In this document: positions 26,596 to 34,587 of the stretch, piece by piece
How the letters are laid out: every line of letters begins with the position of its first letter
Numbering within the stretch: position 1 is the first letter of the stretch
Origin: an uncultured Clostridia bacterium
Lineage (GTDB): Bacteria > Bacillota > Clostridia > TANB77 > CAG-508
Assembly: GCA_948857205.1 (NCBI GenBank)
Contig: CAQPRV010000071.1
Location: 1-39,112, forward strand
Reading direction: 5' to 3'
DNA length: 39,112 nucleotides
Translations under genes and position numbers: made by a program
The notes under the pieces: generated by a model
Seen by the model: the letters and a program-made list of their open reading frames with translations, nothing else
Database searches by the model: none
Told to the model about the DNA's origin: nothing

Positions 26596-27180
26596 TTATT
26601 CTATCTCATTTATTTTCATATAAATATCATACCAACTATATACTCTAATAATATTCTTATGTTCAATATTCCTGTTATATCTTGTATCATAGTATAAAAC
26701 TTTAACTACTTTTACTAATTCATTAATTGTAGTTGGAGAATCTTCAATCATTAAATCAATTTTATTTTCTAAAATTTCTTTTACTTTAGGTAGTTTTGTA
26801 AATATAATTTTATCATATTCTATGTTATTTTTTCCTAACCAATTTAAAGTACATTCTCTTATGTTGTCATTACCTATCTCACCATTTTCAGCTGTCTTAT
26901 GTCTTGCAGAAATAATAAATATTTTATGCCCTTTTTCTCTTAATTTTTTTATAACTTCACTTGCAAATCTTCGGGCAGGTTCATTTTTTACATAGTTTAA
27001 GAAATATTTATTTCTATAAGTATTGATTATATCTTCATCCCAATTTAATTTTCTATATTCATATAAATTAGCATTGTAAAATGATTTTAAATTGTTTTCA
27101 TAACAATATTTGCTAGTAAAATCTAAAATATAGTCATCATCATTTGTTAAAACTCCATCTATATCTATTCCAATATTCAT
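26596..27180 (-). CDS. HAD-superfamily 5'-nucleotidase (NT5C-like)
   Basis: The 194-residue protein has the HAD nucleophile motif IDIDGVLTN at 5-12 (Asp6 and Asp8), motif II FIISARHK and motif IV LMIEDSPTTI. This is the pattern of NT5C/YorS-type deoxyribonucleotide phosphatases, which dephosphorylate nucleoside monophosphates. The start follows AGGAG. It lies between the two 49-bp repeats with the GNAT-like gene. Together with the nearby Nudix and deaminase genes it suggests nucleotide-pool functions in this accessory block. Confidence 0.8.
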   Translation of the reverse strand: MNIGIDIDGVLTNDDDYILDFTSKYCYENNLKSFYNANLYEYRKLNWDEDIINTYRNKYFLNYVKNEPARRFASEVIKKLREKGHKIFIISARHKTAENGEIGNDNIRECTLNWLGKNNIEYDKIIFTKLPKVKEILENKIDLMIEDSPTTINELVKVVKVLYYDTRYNRNIEHKNIIRVYSWYDIYMKINEIE

Positions 27181-27381
27181 AATATATTTTTTTCTCCTAT
27201 TCTTTATTAAATTTGATTAAACTAACTGTTTCCATTCCTATTGATAATACTAATTCTGCAACCATTATAAATTGTAAGAAAAATGCAAATATTAAATTGT
27301 TTAAAAGTTAGTTAGTAAATTTTAAATGTTTTTATAAATTAATTTTATTTTCTAGTAATTTTTGATTTTGTTAGACATTTG

Positions 27382-27430
27382 GTTAGACATATAAAAAATA
27401 AACAACTCTCATTTTTTGAAAGTCGCTTAT
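27382..27430. repeat. Right copy of the 49-bp direct repeat
   Basis: Matches 24937-24986 apart from one A and one T-to-C change. It is preceded by an extra partial copy of the same edge (GATTTTGTTAGACAT at about 27364). The remainder of 27181-27629 shows no gene; it holds this repeat and the hairpin at 27443-27477. Confidence 0.65.
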
Positions 27431-27442
27431 TTCTATGGCTCC

Positions 27443-27477
27443 TTTGCGTAGGACGTTTTCGAAAAGTTTAACGCAAA
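27443..27477. other. Hairpin with TTTGCGT/ACGCAAA arms
   Basis: TTTGCGT (27443-27449) pairs with ACGCAAA (27471-27477), and inside it ACGTTTTC pairs with GAAAAGT. It directly follows the right 49-bp repeat and may belong to the end of the same element. Confidence 0.5.
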
Positions 27478-27629
27478 AAAGTTACTTGTTTCCGTTTCAA
27501 ATGTAGTTATAGCAATAGTTTGCAAGTAATGTATCCACAAATCGTTATTTTTTGTCTATAACTATGCTTTTAATTTAACATAAAATTTTAAGTTTGGCAA
27601 TACTTTTTAGAAAAAGTTTCTATAAATAC

Positions 27630-28076
27630 TTATCTAATATATTTTGTATTATTAAAAACATCTAATGGATATACTTTTCCATCTTCAAAATCTTTTATAA
27701 ATTGAATACTTGTATCATATCCTCTTAGTTCTTGTTCTGTCATACTCTTCACATCTTTTATATCTAGCCATTGTACATCTAATATTTCTTCGGTATCAAA
27801 TTTAATGTTTTCTTCTACTATGCCTGCTGTAAATCTTACCATTGTATGTGTTTCTCCATTTTTAAAATCAACACAACTTATGGGTAATACTCCTGTAAGT
27901 TTTACCTTACAACCAGTTTCTTCATATGCTTCTCTTATTGCTGCTTCTGTAATTAGCTCATGTTCATCTACATGACCTGCTGGAAAATTCCATTGTCCAT
28001 AACATTTCTTTTTAGCCTCTTTTACCATTAATATCTTATTATCTCTTACTATAACACAACCTGCTATAATTACCAT
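27630..28076 (-). CDS. Nudix hydrolase
   Basis: The 148-residue protein carries a complete Nudix box, G(34)HVDEHE ... REAYEETGC, which binds Mg2+ and cleaves nucleoside diphosphate-X substrates. It begins MVIIAGCVIVRDNKILMV. I place the start at 28076, because AGAGGAG lies nearby; an 11-codon extension overlaps the upstream MBL gene. The substrate is unknown; MutT- or ADP-ribose-type substrates are common. It follows the MBL gene by 16 bp. Confidence 0.88.
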   Translation of the reverse strand: MVIIAGCVIVRDNKILMVKEAKKKCYGQWNFPAGHVDEHELITEAAIREAYEETGCKVKLTGVLPISCVDFKNGETHTMVRFTAGIVEENIKFDTEEILDVQWLDIKDVKSMTEQELRGYDTSIQFIKDFEDGKVYPLDVFNNTKYIR

Positions 28077-28092
28077 TATTCTCTCCTCTTTT

Positions 28093-28899
28093 CTATAATT
28101 CAATAACATCTAAATCATCTGGTACATATATATTTCCATTAAAGTATAGTTTTGCCTCTTCTATATATAATCTTTTTCTGTTTTCTAAATTATTATCACT
28201 TGCATGATATAATACTAAATTTTTAACATTTAAACTCGCACCTATTTCTGATGCTGTTTTTACAGTAGAATGCATTTTTTCGTATGGCTTAAATATATCT
28301 GCCTCTGAATCCATACACATTGCTTCATGTAATAGCCAATCTGCATTTTCTACTTCATCTCTTAATTTTTCATCAAATGTTTCATCACCTAAAAATACAA
28401 GTTTTTTTCCATTTTCTAATATTGTTTTAAATCCAAATTGTCTGTCTTTTTTTGCTTGTACATCTAAAAATTTAATATTATAATTTAATATTTTTATTTC
28501 TTCTTTATCTTCTACTATATTAAAAATAATTCTGTTATCAATAAGTTTTGTAAATTTTTGTGGTAATACTTCAAACATTATTTTTCTAATTGTACTTTCT
28601 AATTCTTTATGCATATAAACATTTAGATTTCCATCATAATTATTATTGTCAAAAAACTTTTGTGCATATCTGATAATCCAAAACATTCCTAGTATATGGT
28701 CTGTATGCTTATGTGATAAAATAATGTTATGTATTTTTCTAAAATCTATGTTTGCATCCCTTAATTGTTTTATTATTTGTAGACCTCCACCTGTATCTAC
28801 TAATACATGTTCTCCTTCATTATTTTCTAATGTAAAGCAAGTATTATAACAATCTAATGTCATTGCATGACCTGTTCCTAATATGTTTAGTTTTTCCAT
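28093..28899 (-). CDS. RNase Z-like metallo-beta-lactamase-fold hydrolase
   Basis: The 268-residue protein has ILGTGHAMTLDCYNTCF near the start, VDTGGG, the metal motif SHKHTDH (about 62-68), FLGDETFDEKL and LYHASD near the C-terminus. This resembles the RNase Z/ElaC and phosphodiesterase-like branch of the MBL fold. It lacks the exosite arm of true tRNase Z, so a small-molecule phosphoesterase is as likely. It follows the NTF2-like gene by 1 bp and precedes Nudix. Confidence 0.8.
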   Translation of the reverse strand: MEKLNILGTGHAMTLDCYNTCFTLENNEGEHVLVDTGGGLQIIKQLRDANIDFRKIHNIILSHKHTDHILGMFWIIRYAQKFFDNNNYDGNLNVYMHKELESTIRKIMFEVLPQKFTKLIDNRIIFNIVEDKEEIKILNYNIKFLDVQAKKDRQFGFKTILENGKKLVFLGDETFDEKLRDEVENADWLLHEAMCMDSEADIFKPYEKMHSTVKTASEIGASLNVKNLVLYHASDNNLENRKRLYIEEAKLYFNGNIYVPDDLDVIEL

Positions 28900-28900
28900 T

Positions 28901-29263
28901 CTATCTCTCCATTTCCCAACTCTTAAAATAAATACATTCTAAATTATCATCAAATTTTATTTCATAAATACCATTATATGTTGTTATATCTCTTTCAAAT
29001 AACCATTCTACTATTAAAACATTCTTGTCTATAGCTAATATTTTAAATTCAATATTTTTTATATCTTGATTTTTAATATGTTGCCATTCTTGTTTTATTT
29101 CATCGAATGTTGTATATGGTTTCATAAATGGTGTTTCTTGATAAAATGTTGTTTTTGCAAATAAGGATGTTGCATTCTCTATATCTTTACTCCACCAATA
29201 CTTTTTTAATTTTTCAAGCCAGCCACTGGCAAAATTATAATCTAAAGTCTTATGTATTATCAT
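28901..29263 (-). CDS. NTF2-like (SnoaL-fold) protein, possibly N-terminally altered
   Basis: 120 residues of the SnoaL/NTF2-like fold (WLEKLKKYWWSKDIENATSL, FKILAIDKNVLIVEWLFERD, YNGIYEIKFDDN). The ATG at 29263 has no Shine-Dalgarno sequence. The same frame is open upstream for about 24 codons (KNEFNEFETTLKQQV) without an ATG. That region follows the truncated GNAT gene, so the present 5' end may be a deletion join. Function is unknown; this fold often binds small ligands. Confidence 0.65.
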   Translation of the reverse strand: MIIHKTLDYNFASGWLEKLKKYWWSKDIENATSLFAKTTFYQETPFMKPYTTFDEIKQEWQHIKNQDIKNIEFKILAIDKNVLIVEWLFERDITTYNGIYEIKFDDNLECIYFKSWEMER

Positions 29264-29327
29264 TTCAAAATTATTAGATTTTACTTGTTGTTTTAATGTT
29301 GTTTCAAACTCATTAAATTCATTTTTC

Positions 29328-29567
29328 TTATAAAAACATATTAATACTCCCTGCTAAATATCCCACTACATTATCTTTATCTAATGCAATATAGACAATT
29401 TCATTCTCTAGCATATCTTTAAAATAACTTGTTCCTTTTTCTTCAAAAGTCCAATCTACTTTTAAAGCAGGATCAAAATTATTATATTCTAATTCAAATA
29501 GTTGATTATTTAAATTTTGAATATCCTTTAAATATGTAATATCAGCCTTTTTGATTTCTATATCCAT
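29328..29567 (-). pseudogene. Truncated GNAT acetyltransferase (N-terminal half)
   Basis: MDIEIKKADITYLKDIQNLN and EIVYIALDKDNVVGYLAGSI are the first strands of a GNAT acetyltransferase. The frame ends after 79 residues (INMFL), before the acetyl-CoA loop, whereas complete members have about 150. The gene abuts the deaminase stop (TAATATG overlap). The sequence beyond the stop belongs to the frame leading into the NTF2-like gene, which suggests a deletion. Confidence 0.6.
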
Positions 29568-29568
29568 A

Positions 29569-30009
29569 TTAATCCTCTCCTCTTTGCTTTAATATTTCTA
29601 CTGCTTTATCCCTATGCAATTCCTTTATAATTTCAATTTTATTTTTGCCATACTTTGATAATATATCTATATCTGTAATCATTTCTGGGCAATAGTTATC
29701 ATTGCTATCTTGTAATGTTGCAGCATAAACAATTTTTGAAAACTCTTCATAAAGTATAGCGCCCATGCACATCATACAAGGCTCACACGATACATACAAA
29801 ATTGCCCCTTTTAAATCTCCATATAAATTTTTGTTTTTAGATGCACTTTCTATTGCTTCTAGTTCTGCATGAGAATACATGCTTGTTTCCATTAATGTTT
29901 TCTCATCACTTCTACCAATTATTTTACCATCTTTTACTACAATAGCACCATAAGGATATTTAGCTTTTCTACTAATTTCAATCGCTATATCTATAAATTT
30001 TTCATCCAT
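29569..30009 (-). CDS. Nucleoside/cytidine-type deaminase
   Basis: The 146-residue protein has the zinc motifs HAE (47-49) and PCxxC (P77, C78, C81 in SCEPCMMC) of the cytidine/guanine deaminase family, plus DGKIIGRSDEKTL. It removes amino groups from free bases or nucleosides; guanine deaminase-like or dCMP-type specificity cannot be decided. The start follows AGAGGG. It is the first gene of an accessory run with the GNAT, NTF2-like, MBL and Nudix genes. Confidence 0.85.
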   Translation of the reverse strand: MDEKFIDIAIEISRKAKYPYGAIVVKDGKIIGRSDEKTLMETSMYSHAELEAIESASKNKNLYGDLKGAILYVSCEPCMMCMGAILYEEFSKIVYAATLQDSNDNYCPEMITDIDILSKYGKNKIEIIKELHRDKAVEILKQRGED

Positions 30010-31233
30010 AAGTTCTATCCCTCTTTCATATATTTACTTTCTTTTACGATTTAATCCTTCAAACCTTAACATTTAAAATTCTATTCTTATTGTAATAGAT
30101 TGCTTATAAATTCAGATATTTCATTGTTATTTTCACATAATATATATACATTATCCTTTGCTCTTGTTATAGCAACAAATAATTTATTTTTAAATTCATC
30201 ATTTACTTTATTGTATTTATTGTCAAGTATTATAATAACATTATCATTTTCTAATCCTTTAGAAGAATGTATAGTCATAATTCTATTTTGCTTTTCTACA
30301 ATATAGTAATTATATTTATATTTTTCATCTTCTATTTTACGTTGTATTTCTTTTAGTGTTTCTAAATTTATTTGTATTCCTAAAATGTTACAACTATTTG
30401 ACAAAAACTCTACTAAGTTAGTGCTTTCATCAATTTGAAATTCCCTTTGTTTAATTTTTGTGTTGCAATTATGCAATAATGGTTCTATTTTTTCAAATGG
30501 GTATTTATATTTATCTAAAACATTATCATAATTTAAATAATACTTTAATAATTCATCTATAATATCACTATTTAGATAATAATCATTATAGCTTTTATTG
30601 TCTAAATCAAGTTTCTTAGTATAAATAATATCAAAATCTTGCTTATATAATTCATATATTTCTTGTGCCTTTTTATTACTTTCTGTTAATATGAAAGTAT
30701 TATTAGGTAAACTATTTAAAAATTCTTTATCAATATAATCTATCATTTGTACTTTTGAATCGGTATTAAATTTTTTTGTTATAGATTTATCAAATATTTT
30801 ATTTGCATAGTATATTATACTTGGATGACATCTTACACTAACATCTATTTTATACTCAAAGTACCCTTTTTCAATTAGTTTCCTAAATAACTCTGGTCTA
30901 GCTCCTCTAAATTGGTATATTGATTGATTTGCATCTCCTACCATAACTATATTTACATTCGTATACTTTTTTAATATATCAAAAAAATAGTGTTGGAAAT
31001 AATTCAAATCTTGTGCTTCATCAATATAAATAGTATTATATTTATTATTAAACCAATTTTTGAATATTTTCATTTTAACAATATAACTTGCAAAAAAATA
31101 TGATGGAAATGAAATTTCATATTCATTATTTTTTAACTTTTCTAGCCATTCATTATAATATTGATTCCCCACCTTCTGATAATTTTGATATATATCATAA
31201 AATCTTACTAATTCGTTTACTGTTAAATAACGT

Positions 31234-31236
31234 CCG
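31234..31236 (-). other. In-frame CGG codon at +1 shift site 2 of gajB
   Basis: Minus-strand AAC-AAT-CGG-ACG. Dropping the C gives AAT-GGA-CGT and joins the two helicase frames. No other change is needed. Confidence 0.75.
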
Positions 31237-31552
31237 ATTGTTTTTACATAGATACTTTCCATTTATCTTTACATTATCTTCTGGAAAATTAATATTATTT
31301 TTTATCATAACTTGTTTATTGAATTTATCACATTCTTTTAAGGCTCTATTAACAAACACGCATATTATATTTTTAACAAAAGAATCTATTGTTCCAACAA
31401 AACAATTTTCTAAGTTTATTTTCTTATTTATTCTATTTTTTAATTCTTCTGATGCTTCTTTTGTAAAGGAACATGCAACAATTCCTTTATAATCCTCTAT
31501 TTCCTGTAATTCATTTTCAATTCTTTTTACAACTGTATATGTTTTTCCAGAA

Positions 31553-31555
31553 CCG
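31553..31555 (-). other. In-frame CGG codon at +1 shift site 1 of gajB (Walker A)
   Basis: Minus-strand TGC-CCA-CGG-TTC. Dropping the C gives CCA-GGT-TCT-GGA-AAA-ACA, that is P-G-S-G-K-T. The Gly demanded by the Walker A motif is restored. Confidence 0.8.
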
Positions 31556-31646
31556 TGGGCAAGCAGAGACATAAATATACCTTTTCTTTGAAGATATAAT
31601 ACTATTTTGTTCATCATCTAATATTCTTTTTACTTCTTTGCTCAAG

Positions 31647-33347
31647 TTAATCATATAAAAATCCTACCAATACTGAATTTTTATTATTATCATTTACAGT
31701 TATATCTATATTATATTCATCAATAAAATAATGTAAGTTTTTCAATTTTGCTTGTTTTAAGAATTTTATAGCCTCTTCTGTTACTTCATTTTTTTCATCT
31801 AATTTTATATATTCTATAAAATCTCTTTCAAAACCTTCATTATGTTGAGAAAAAATAATATTGTTCTTTCTCAATAAGTTGCAAATATCTGAAATTTTGC
31901 TCTCTATTACTTGTGGTTTAGAATCTATATCTGTAAATCTAAATTCTAACTTTTCAACATTTAATAATTTTTTTAATTCTTCTTTTATATCATCACTTAA
32001 AAATTGCATACATCTCTCTAATCCTGCATATCTATACTCTTCTACCTTAGGTACTTTAAATATATCGTTATCTGTTTTTATATAGACAGTAATTCCTAAC
32101 TTTTCTAAAAGTTCTTTTATAGTTTTAAATGCTATACCATTAACTGCATATATTCCAAATCTTTTCTCATTAACCATTTTACAAAAATTATTATCTTTTG
32201 CCATTAATAAACTATAGAAATATTTTTCAGAATCTCCTTCTATAAGAAGAACGTTATTATAATATAACATTTCTGCAACTTCAACATTTATCAAATATCC
32301 AAACTTCTTGAAGTCCTCATTGTTTATTTTATTAAAGTTAAATATTTTTCTTTCTTTATTAATTGGATCATACGATACTTTTATAATTTGATTAGTTTTT
32401 TCAAAGTCAATTGTATATGGAGAGTATGTTGTTATGATTAACTGGCTAGGATTCATTTTTAACAAGGCACTAATATACACTTTTTGTAATAATACATATA
32501 AGTGATTTTCAGGTTCTTCAATTATGAATATTTTTTTCTTATTATCATTATAAATTTTAGATTTTAAAATCATTGAGAATATCTTATTCTTTCCATCTCC
32601 AATATTATCAAATTCATTATCTTCAGTATCGTAAGCATTAACATTAAGTGATTTATAAATGTTCTCCTCTTTTATGTTTGGCATTACTTTAAATTTCAAA
32701 TCTTCAAATAACTCTGAAAATTCACCCTTTTCATTTATTTCTCTTTGTATGTCATTAATTATCTGTTCATTTTGTATACTACTATTTAAATTCGATATTT
32801 CAGTCGTTATGTTATCACTAAAAAACAGTCCTTTTTCTTTATTATCGCTTTCTTTAAACTTAAAAAATTCTTTTTTAGATATTTCTATATCATATACTGG
32901 ATTAATATACACTATTGCTAAAACCTTATCCAACTGTGTTTGTATATTTGCTCTAATTTCCTCAAAATCCATTTTAGGATTTCCATAAAATAACGTATCT
33001 TCATATTCCAATGTATCTTCATTATATTTTGATGTCAATTTTACAATAATATATTTTTTATTATCATCAATGTGTATGTAATTGCCAACTAATGCTAATT
33101 GTTCATTTGTTAAATTATCTGCTGTCAATTTTATCTCTATTTCTATGTCTTCTTTATTTGAATTAGTAGAATCCGTTAATATAAAAGGGATTTTTCTTTT
33201 ACTATAATCCAGTACTTTCATTATTGCAGAACATATATTAGTTTTGCCACTGTCATTTTGCCCTATAATAATTGAAACTTTTTCAATTGTATCTACATTA
33301 ATATCTAATCCTCTGTAATTTTTAATTCTTAAACTACTTATTAGCAT
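31647..33347 (-). CDS. gajA: Gabija nuclease GajA (OLD-family, ATPase plus TOPRIM)
   Basis: The 566-residue protein has an N-terminal ABC-type ATPase (Walker A GQNDSGKTN at 29-37; IFIIEEPENHLY as Walker B). A TOPRIM domain follows (VLLIEGDSEKYFY at about 370, with later acidic residues in YIKTDNDIF and FERDFIEYI). This is the OLD-family layout of GajA, whose DNA-nicking activity is inhibited by nucleotides until phage replication depletes them. The length matches known GajA proteins (about 580). It starts after AGGAG, 21 bp past a DUF1016 nuclease gene, and its last codons overlap gajB. Confidence 0.85.
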   Translation of the reverse strand: MLISSLRIKNYRGLDINVDTIEKVSIIIGQNDSGKTNICSAIMKVLDYSKRKIPFILTDSTNSNKEDIEIEIKLTADNLTNEQLALVGNYIHIDDNKKYIIVKLTSKYNEDTLEYEDTLFYGNPKMDFEEIRANIQTQLDKVLAIVYINPVYDIEISKKEFFKFKESDNKEKGLFFSDNITTEISNLNSSIQNEQIINDIQREINEKGEFSELFEDLKFKVMPNIKEENIYKSLNVNAYDTEDNEFDNIGDGKNKIFSMILKSKIYNDNKKKIFIIEEPENHLYVLLQKVYISALLKMNPSQLIITTYSPYTIDFEKTNQIIKVSYDPINKERKIFNFNKINNEDFKKFGYLINVEVAEMLYYNNVLLIEGDSEKYFYSLLMAKDNNFCKMVNEKRFGIYAVNGIAFKTIKELLEKLGITVYIKTDNDIFKVPKVEEYRYAGLERCMQFLSDDIKEELKKLLNVEKLEFRFTDIDSKPQVIESKISDICNLLRKNNIIFSQHNEGFERDFIEYIKLDEKNEVTEEAIKFLKQAKLKNLHYFIDEYNIDITVNDNNKNSVLVGFLYD

Positions 33348-33368
33348 ATTTCTCTCCTATTAATATCA

Positions 33369-34391
33369 TTATTCCAATCCTTCTAATCTTTTCTTTATTT
33401 CTTCTGGTGAAGGTAATAAATTCTTCATTTGTTCTGGCAATGTATCTCTTATTTGGTATGTAGATACTCCTATTGGCTTATCACTATCACTTAATGCATA
33501 TTCTACTACTGTTCTATTTTTGCTTTTACATATTATAATTCCTATTGATGGATTCTCATGTTCCATTTTTACCTGCTTGTCTAGTGCAGTTAAATAGAAT
33601 TGAAGTTGTCCAACAAATTCAGGTTTAAATTCTCCTATTTTTAATTCTATTGCAATTAGACTTTTTAAACTTCTATGGTATAGTAGTAAATCTATATAAA
33701 AATCATCTCCACCTACATTTAAATGATATTGACTTCCCATAAAAGCAAAATTTCCACCCATTTCTTCTAAAAATCCTTTAATATTATCAACTAATGCTCT
33801 TTCTAATTCTTTTTCAGAATGTTCTTCTGATAATTCCAAGAAATCAAACATATACTCATCTTTTACTGCAAGTTTTGCTTGATTAATATATTTTTCAGGT
33901 AACGCTTTATCAAAATTGGTTTGATTTAAAAGATACTTCTCATACGTTTTATTTTCAATATGATTAATTAATACATCTTTTGTCCAACCATATTTCTTAG
34001 TCATTTTTATATAAAATTCTCTTTCAAGTAAATCTTTACACTTTTCTACTATTGCAATATTTTTAGTCCAACTAATTTCTCGCACAAGCGGTGCGAGATT
34101 TTCTATATCTTTATATGTAAGATAAAAATTTCTCATTCGCCATAAATTACTTGCAGAAAACCCTTGAACATCTGGAAATTCTTTTTTTAATTCTTTTGCT
34201 AATACTTCAACAATTGATTTTCCCCAACCTTTTTCTTGTTGCTGATTATATATTTCTTGTCCAATACCCCAATATAAATTAATTAAATTCTTATTAACTG
34301 CTCTCATCGCTTCATATTGGCTATTTCTAATTTTATTCTTGATTTCTCCTATAAACTCCTTATAATCTTCATTTATTAGATTATTTTCCAC
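33369..34391 (-). CDS. DUF1016/YhcG-family PDDEXK nuclease
   Basis: The 340-residue protein has the N-terminal DUF1016 domain (INLYWGIGQEIYNQQQEKGW, FSASNLWRMRNFY) and a C-terminal PDDEXK nuclease (DDFYIDLLLYHRSL then IAIELKIGEFKPE) with D, E and K catalytic residues in place. These proteins are common in defence islands and near restriction systems. The start is GTG after GGAGG with a 7-nt spacer. It is the first gene of the operon with gajA and gajB. Two dyad sites lie upstream. Confidence 0.88.
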   Translation of the reverse strand: MENNLINEDYKEFIGEIKNKIRNSQYEAMRAVNKNLINLYWGIGQEIYNQQQEKGWGKSIVEVLAKELKKEFPDVQGFSASNLWRMRNFYLTYKDIENLAPLVREISWTKNIAIVEKCKDLLEREFYIKMTKKYGWTKDVLINHIENKTYEKYLLNQTNFDKALPEKYINQAKLAVKDEYMFDFLELSEEHSEKELERALVDNIKGFLEEMGGNFAFMGSQYHLNVGGDDFYIDLLLYHRSLKSLIAIELKIGEFKPEFVGQLQFYLTALDKQVKMEHENPSIGIIICKSKNRTVVEYALSDSDKPIGVSTYQIRDTLPEQMKNLLPSPEEIKKRLEGLE

Positions 34392-34409
34392 TAAATTTCC
34401 TCCATTTTA

Positions 34410-34436
34410 AATTTTGCAACATAATGCTGCAAAATT
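34410..34436. promoter_or_regulatory. Dyad AATTTTGCA/TGCAAAATT near the defence operon
   Basis: Perfect 9-bp arms 34410-34418 and 34428-34436, about 20 bp upstream of the DUF1016 start. Its GCA/TGC edges resemble the stronger palindrome at 34447. Confidence 0.5.
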
Positions 34437-34446
34437 AATATTTTTT

Positions 34447-34473
34447 AAATTTGCAACGCTGTGTTGCAAATTT
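34447..34473. promoter_or_regulatory. 11-bp perfect palindrome AAATTTGCAAC-GCTGT-GTTGCAAATTT
   Basis: Arms 34447-34457 and 34463-34473 are perfect complements. Together with the dyad at 34410-34436 it forms paired sites with TTGCA/TGCAA cores just before the DUF1016-gajA-gajB operon, a likely operator. Confidence 0.55.
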
Positions 34474-34545
34474 CATATTTTACTTATTTATACCATAAAA
34501 TTAATATAAATACAATTGTTTCCAATATATTCATTTTCAAAATTA

Positions 34546-34582
34546 TAAAAAGGCTGTTACTTTCACACATAACAACCTTTTA
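34546..34582 (-). terminator. Intrinsic terminator after the relaxase gene
   Basis: On the minus strand AAAAGGTTGTTA pairs with TAACAGCCTTTT (one mismatch) and is followed by TTTAT. It lies just after the relaxase stop. Confidence 0.75.
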
Positions 34583-34587
34583 TAGTT

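Larger units (their letters stand above)
30087..31654 (-). pseudogene. gajB: Gabija helicase GajB (UvrD-like), split by two +1 sites at CGG codons
   Basis: The ATG at 31654 lies in the last codons of gajA (overlap ATGATTAA), the coupling seen in Gabija operons. It reads MINLSKEVKRILDDEQNS ... YVSACP to an in-frame CGG at 31553. Skipping that C restores GSGKTYTVVKRIENEL, the Walker A motif. A second CGG at 31234 joins KYLCKNN to GRYLTVNELVRFYD. The rest has DEAQDL, VGDANQSIYQFRGA, MTIHSSKGLE and VAITRAK, the UvrD motifs II, III, V and VI. The resolved protein is about 521 residues, normal for GajB. Unless CGG sites are bypassed by +1 frameshifting, the gene is dead. Both zero frames end soon after the CGG (within about 15 codons). 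Typed as pseudogene only because it needs two shifts. Confidence 0.8.

Noticed and set aside
31195..31617. A separate short helicase gene starting MMNKIVLYLQRKG
   Set aside because: Its first 20 residues are a frame artefact. The true N-terminus (MINLSKEVKRI) starts at 31654, overlapping gajA, and joins this frame at the CGG in Walker A.
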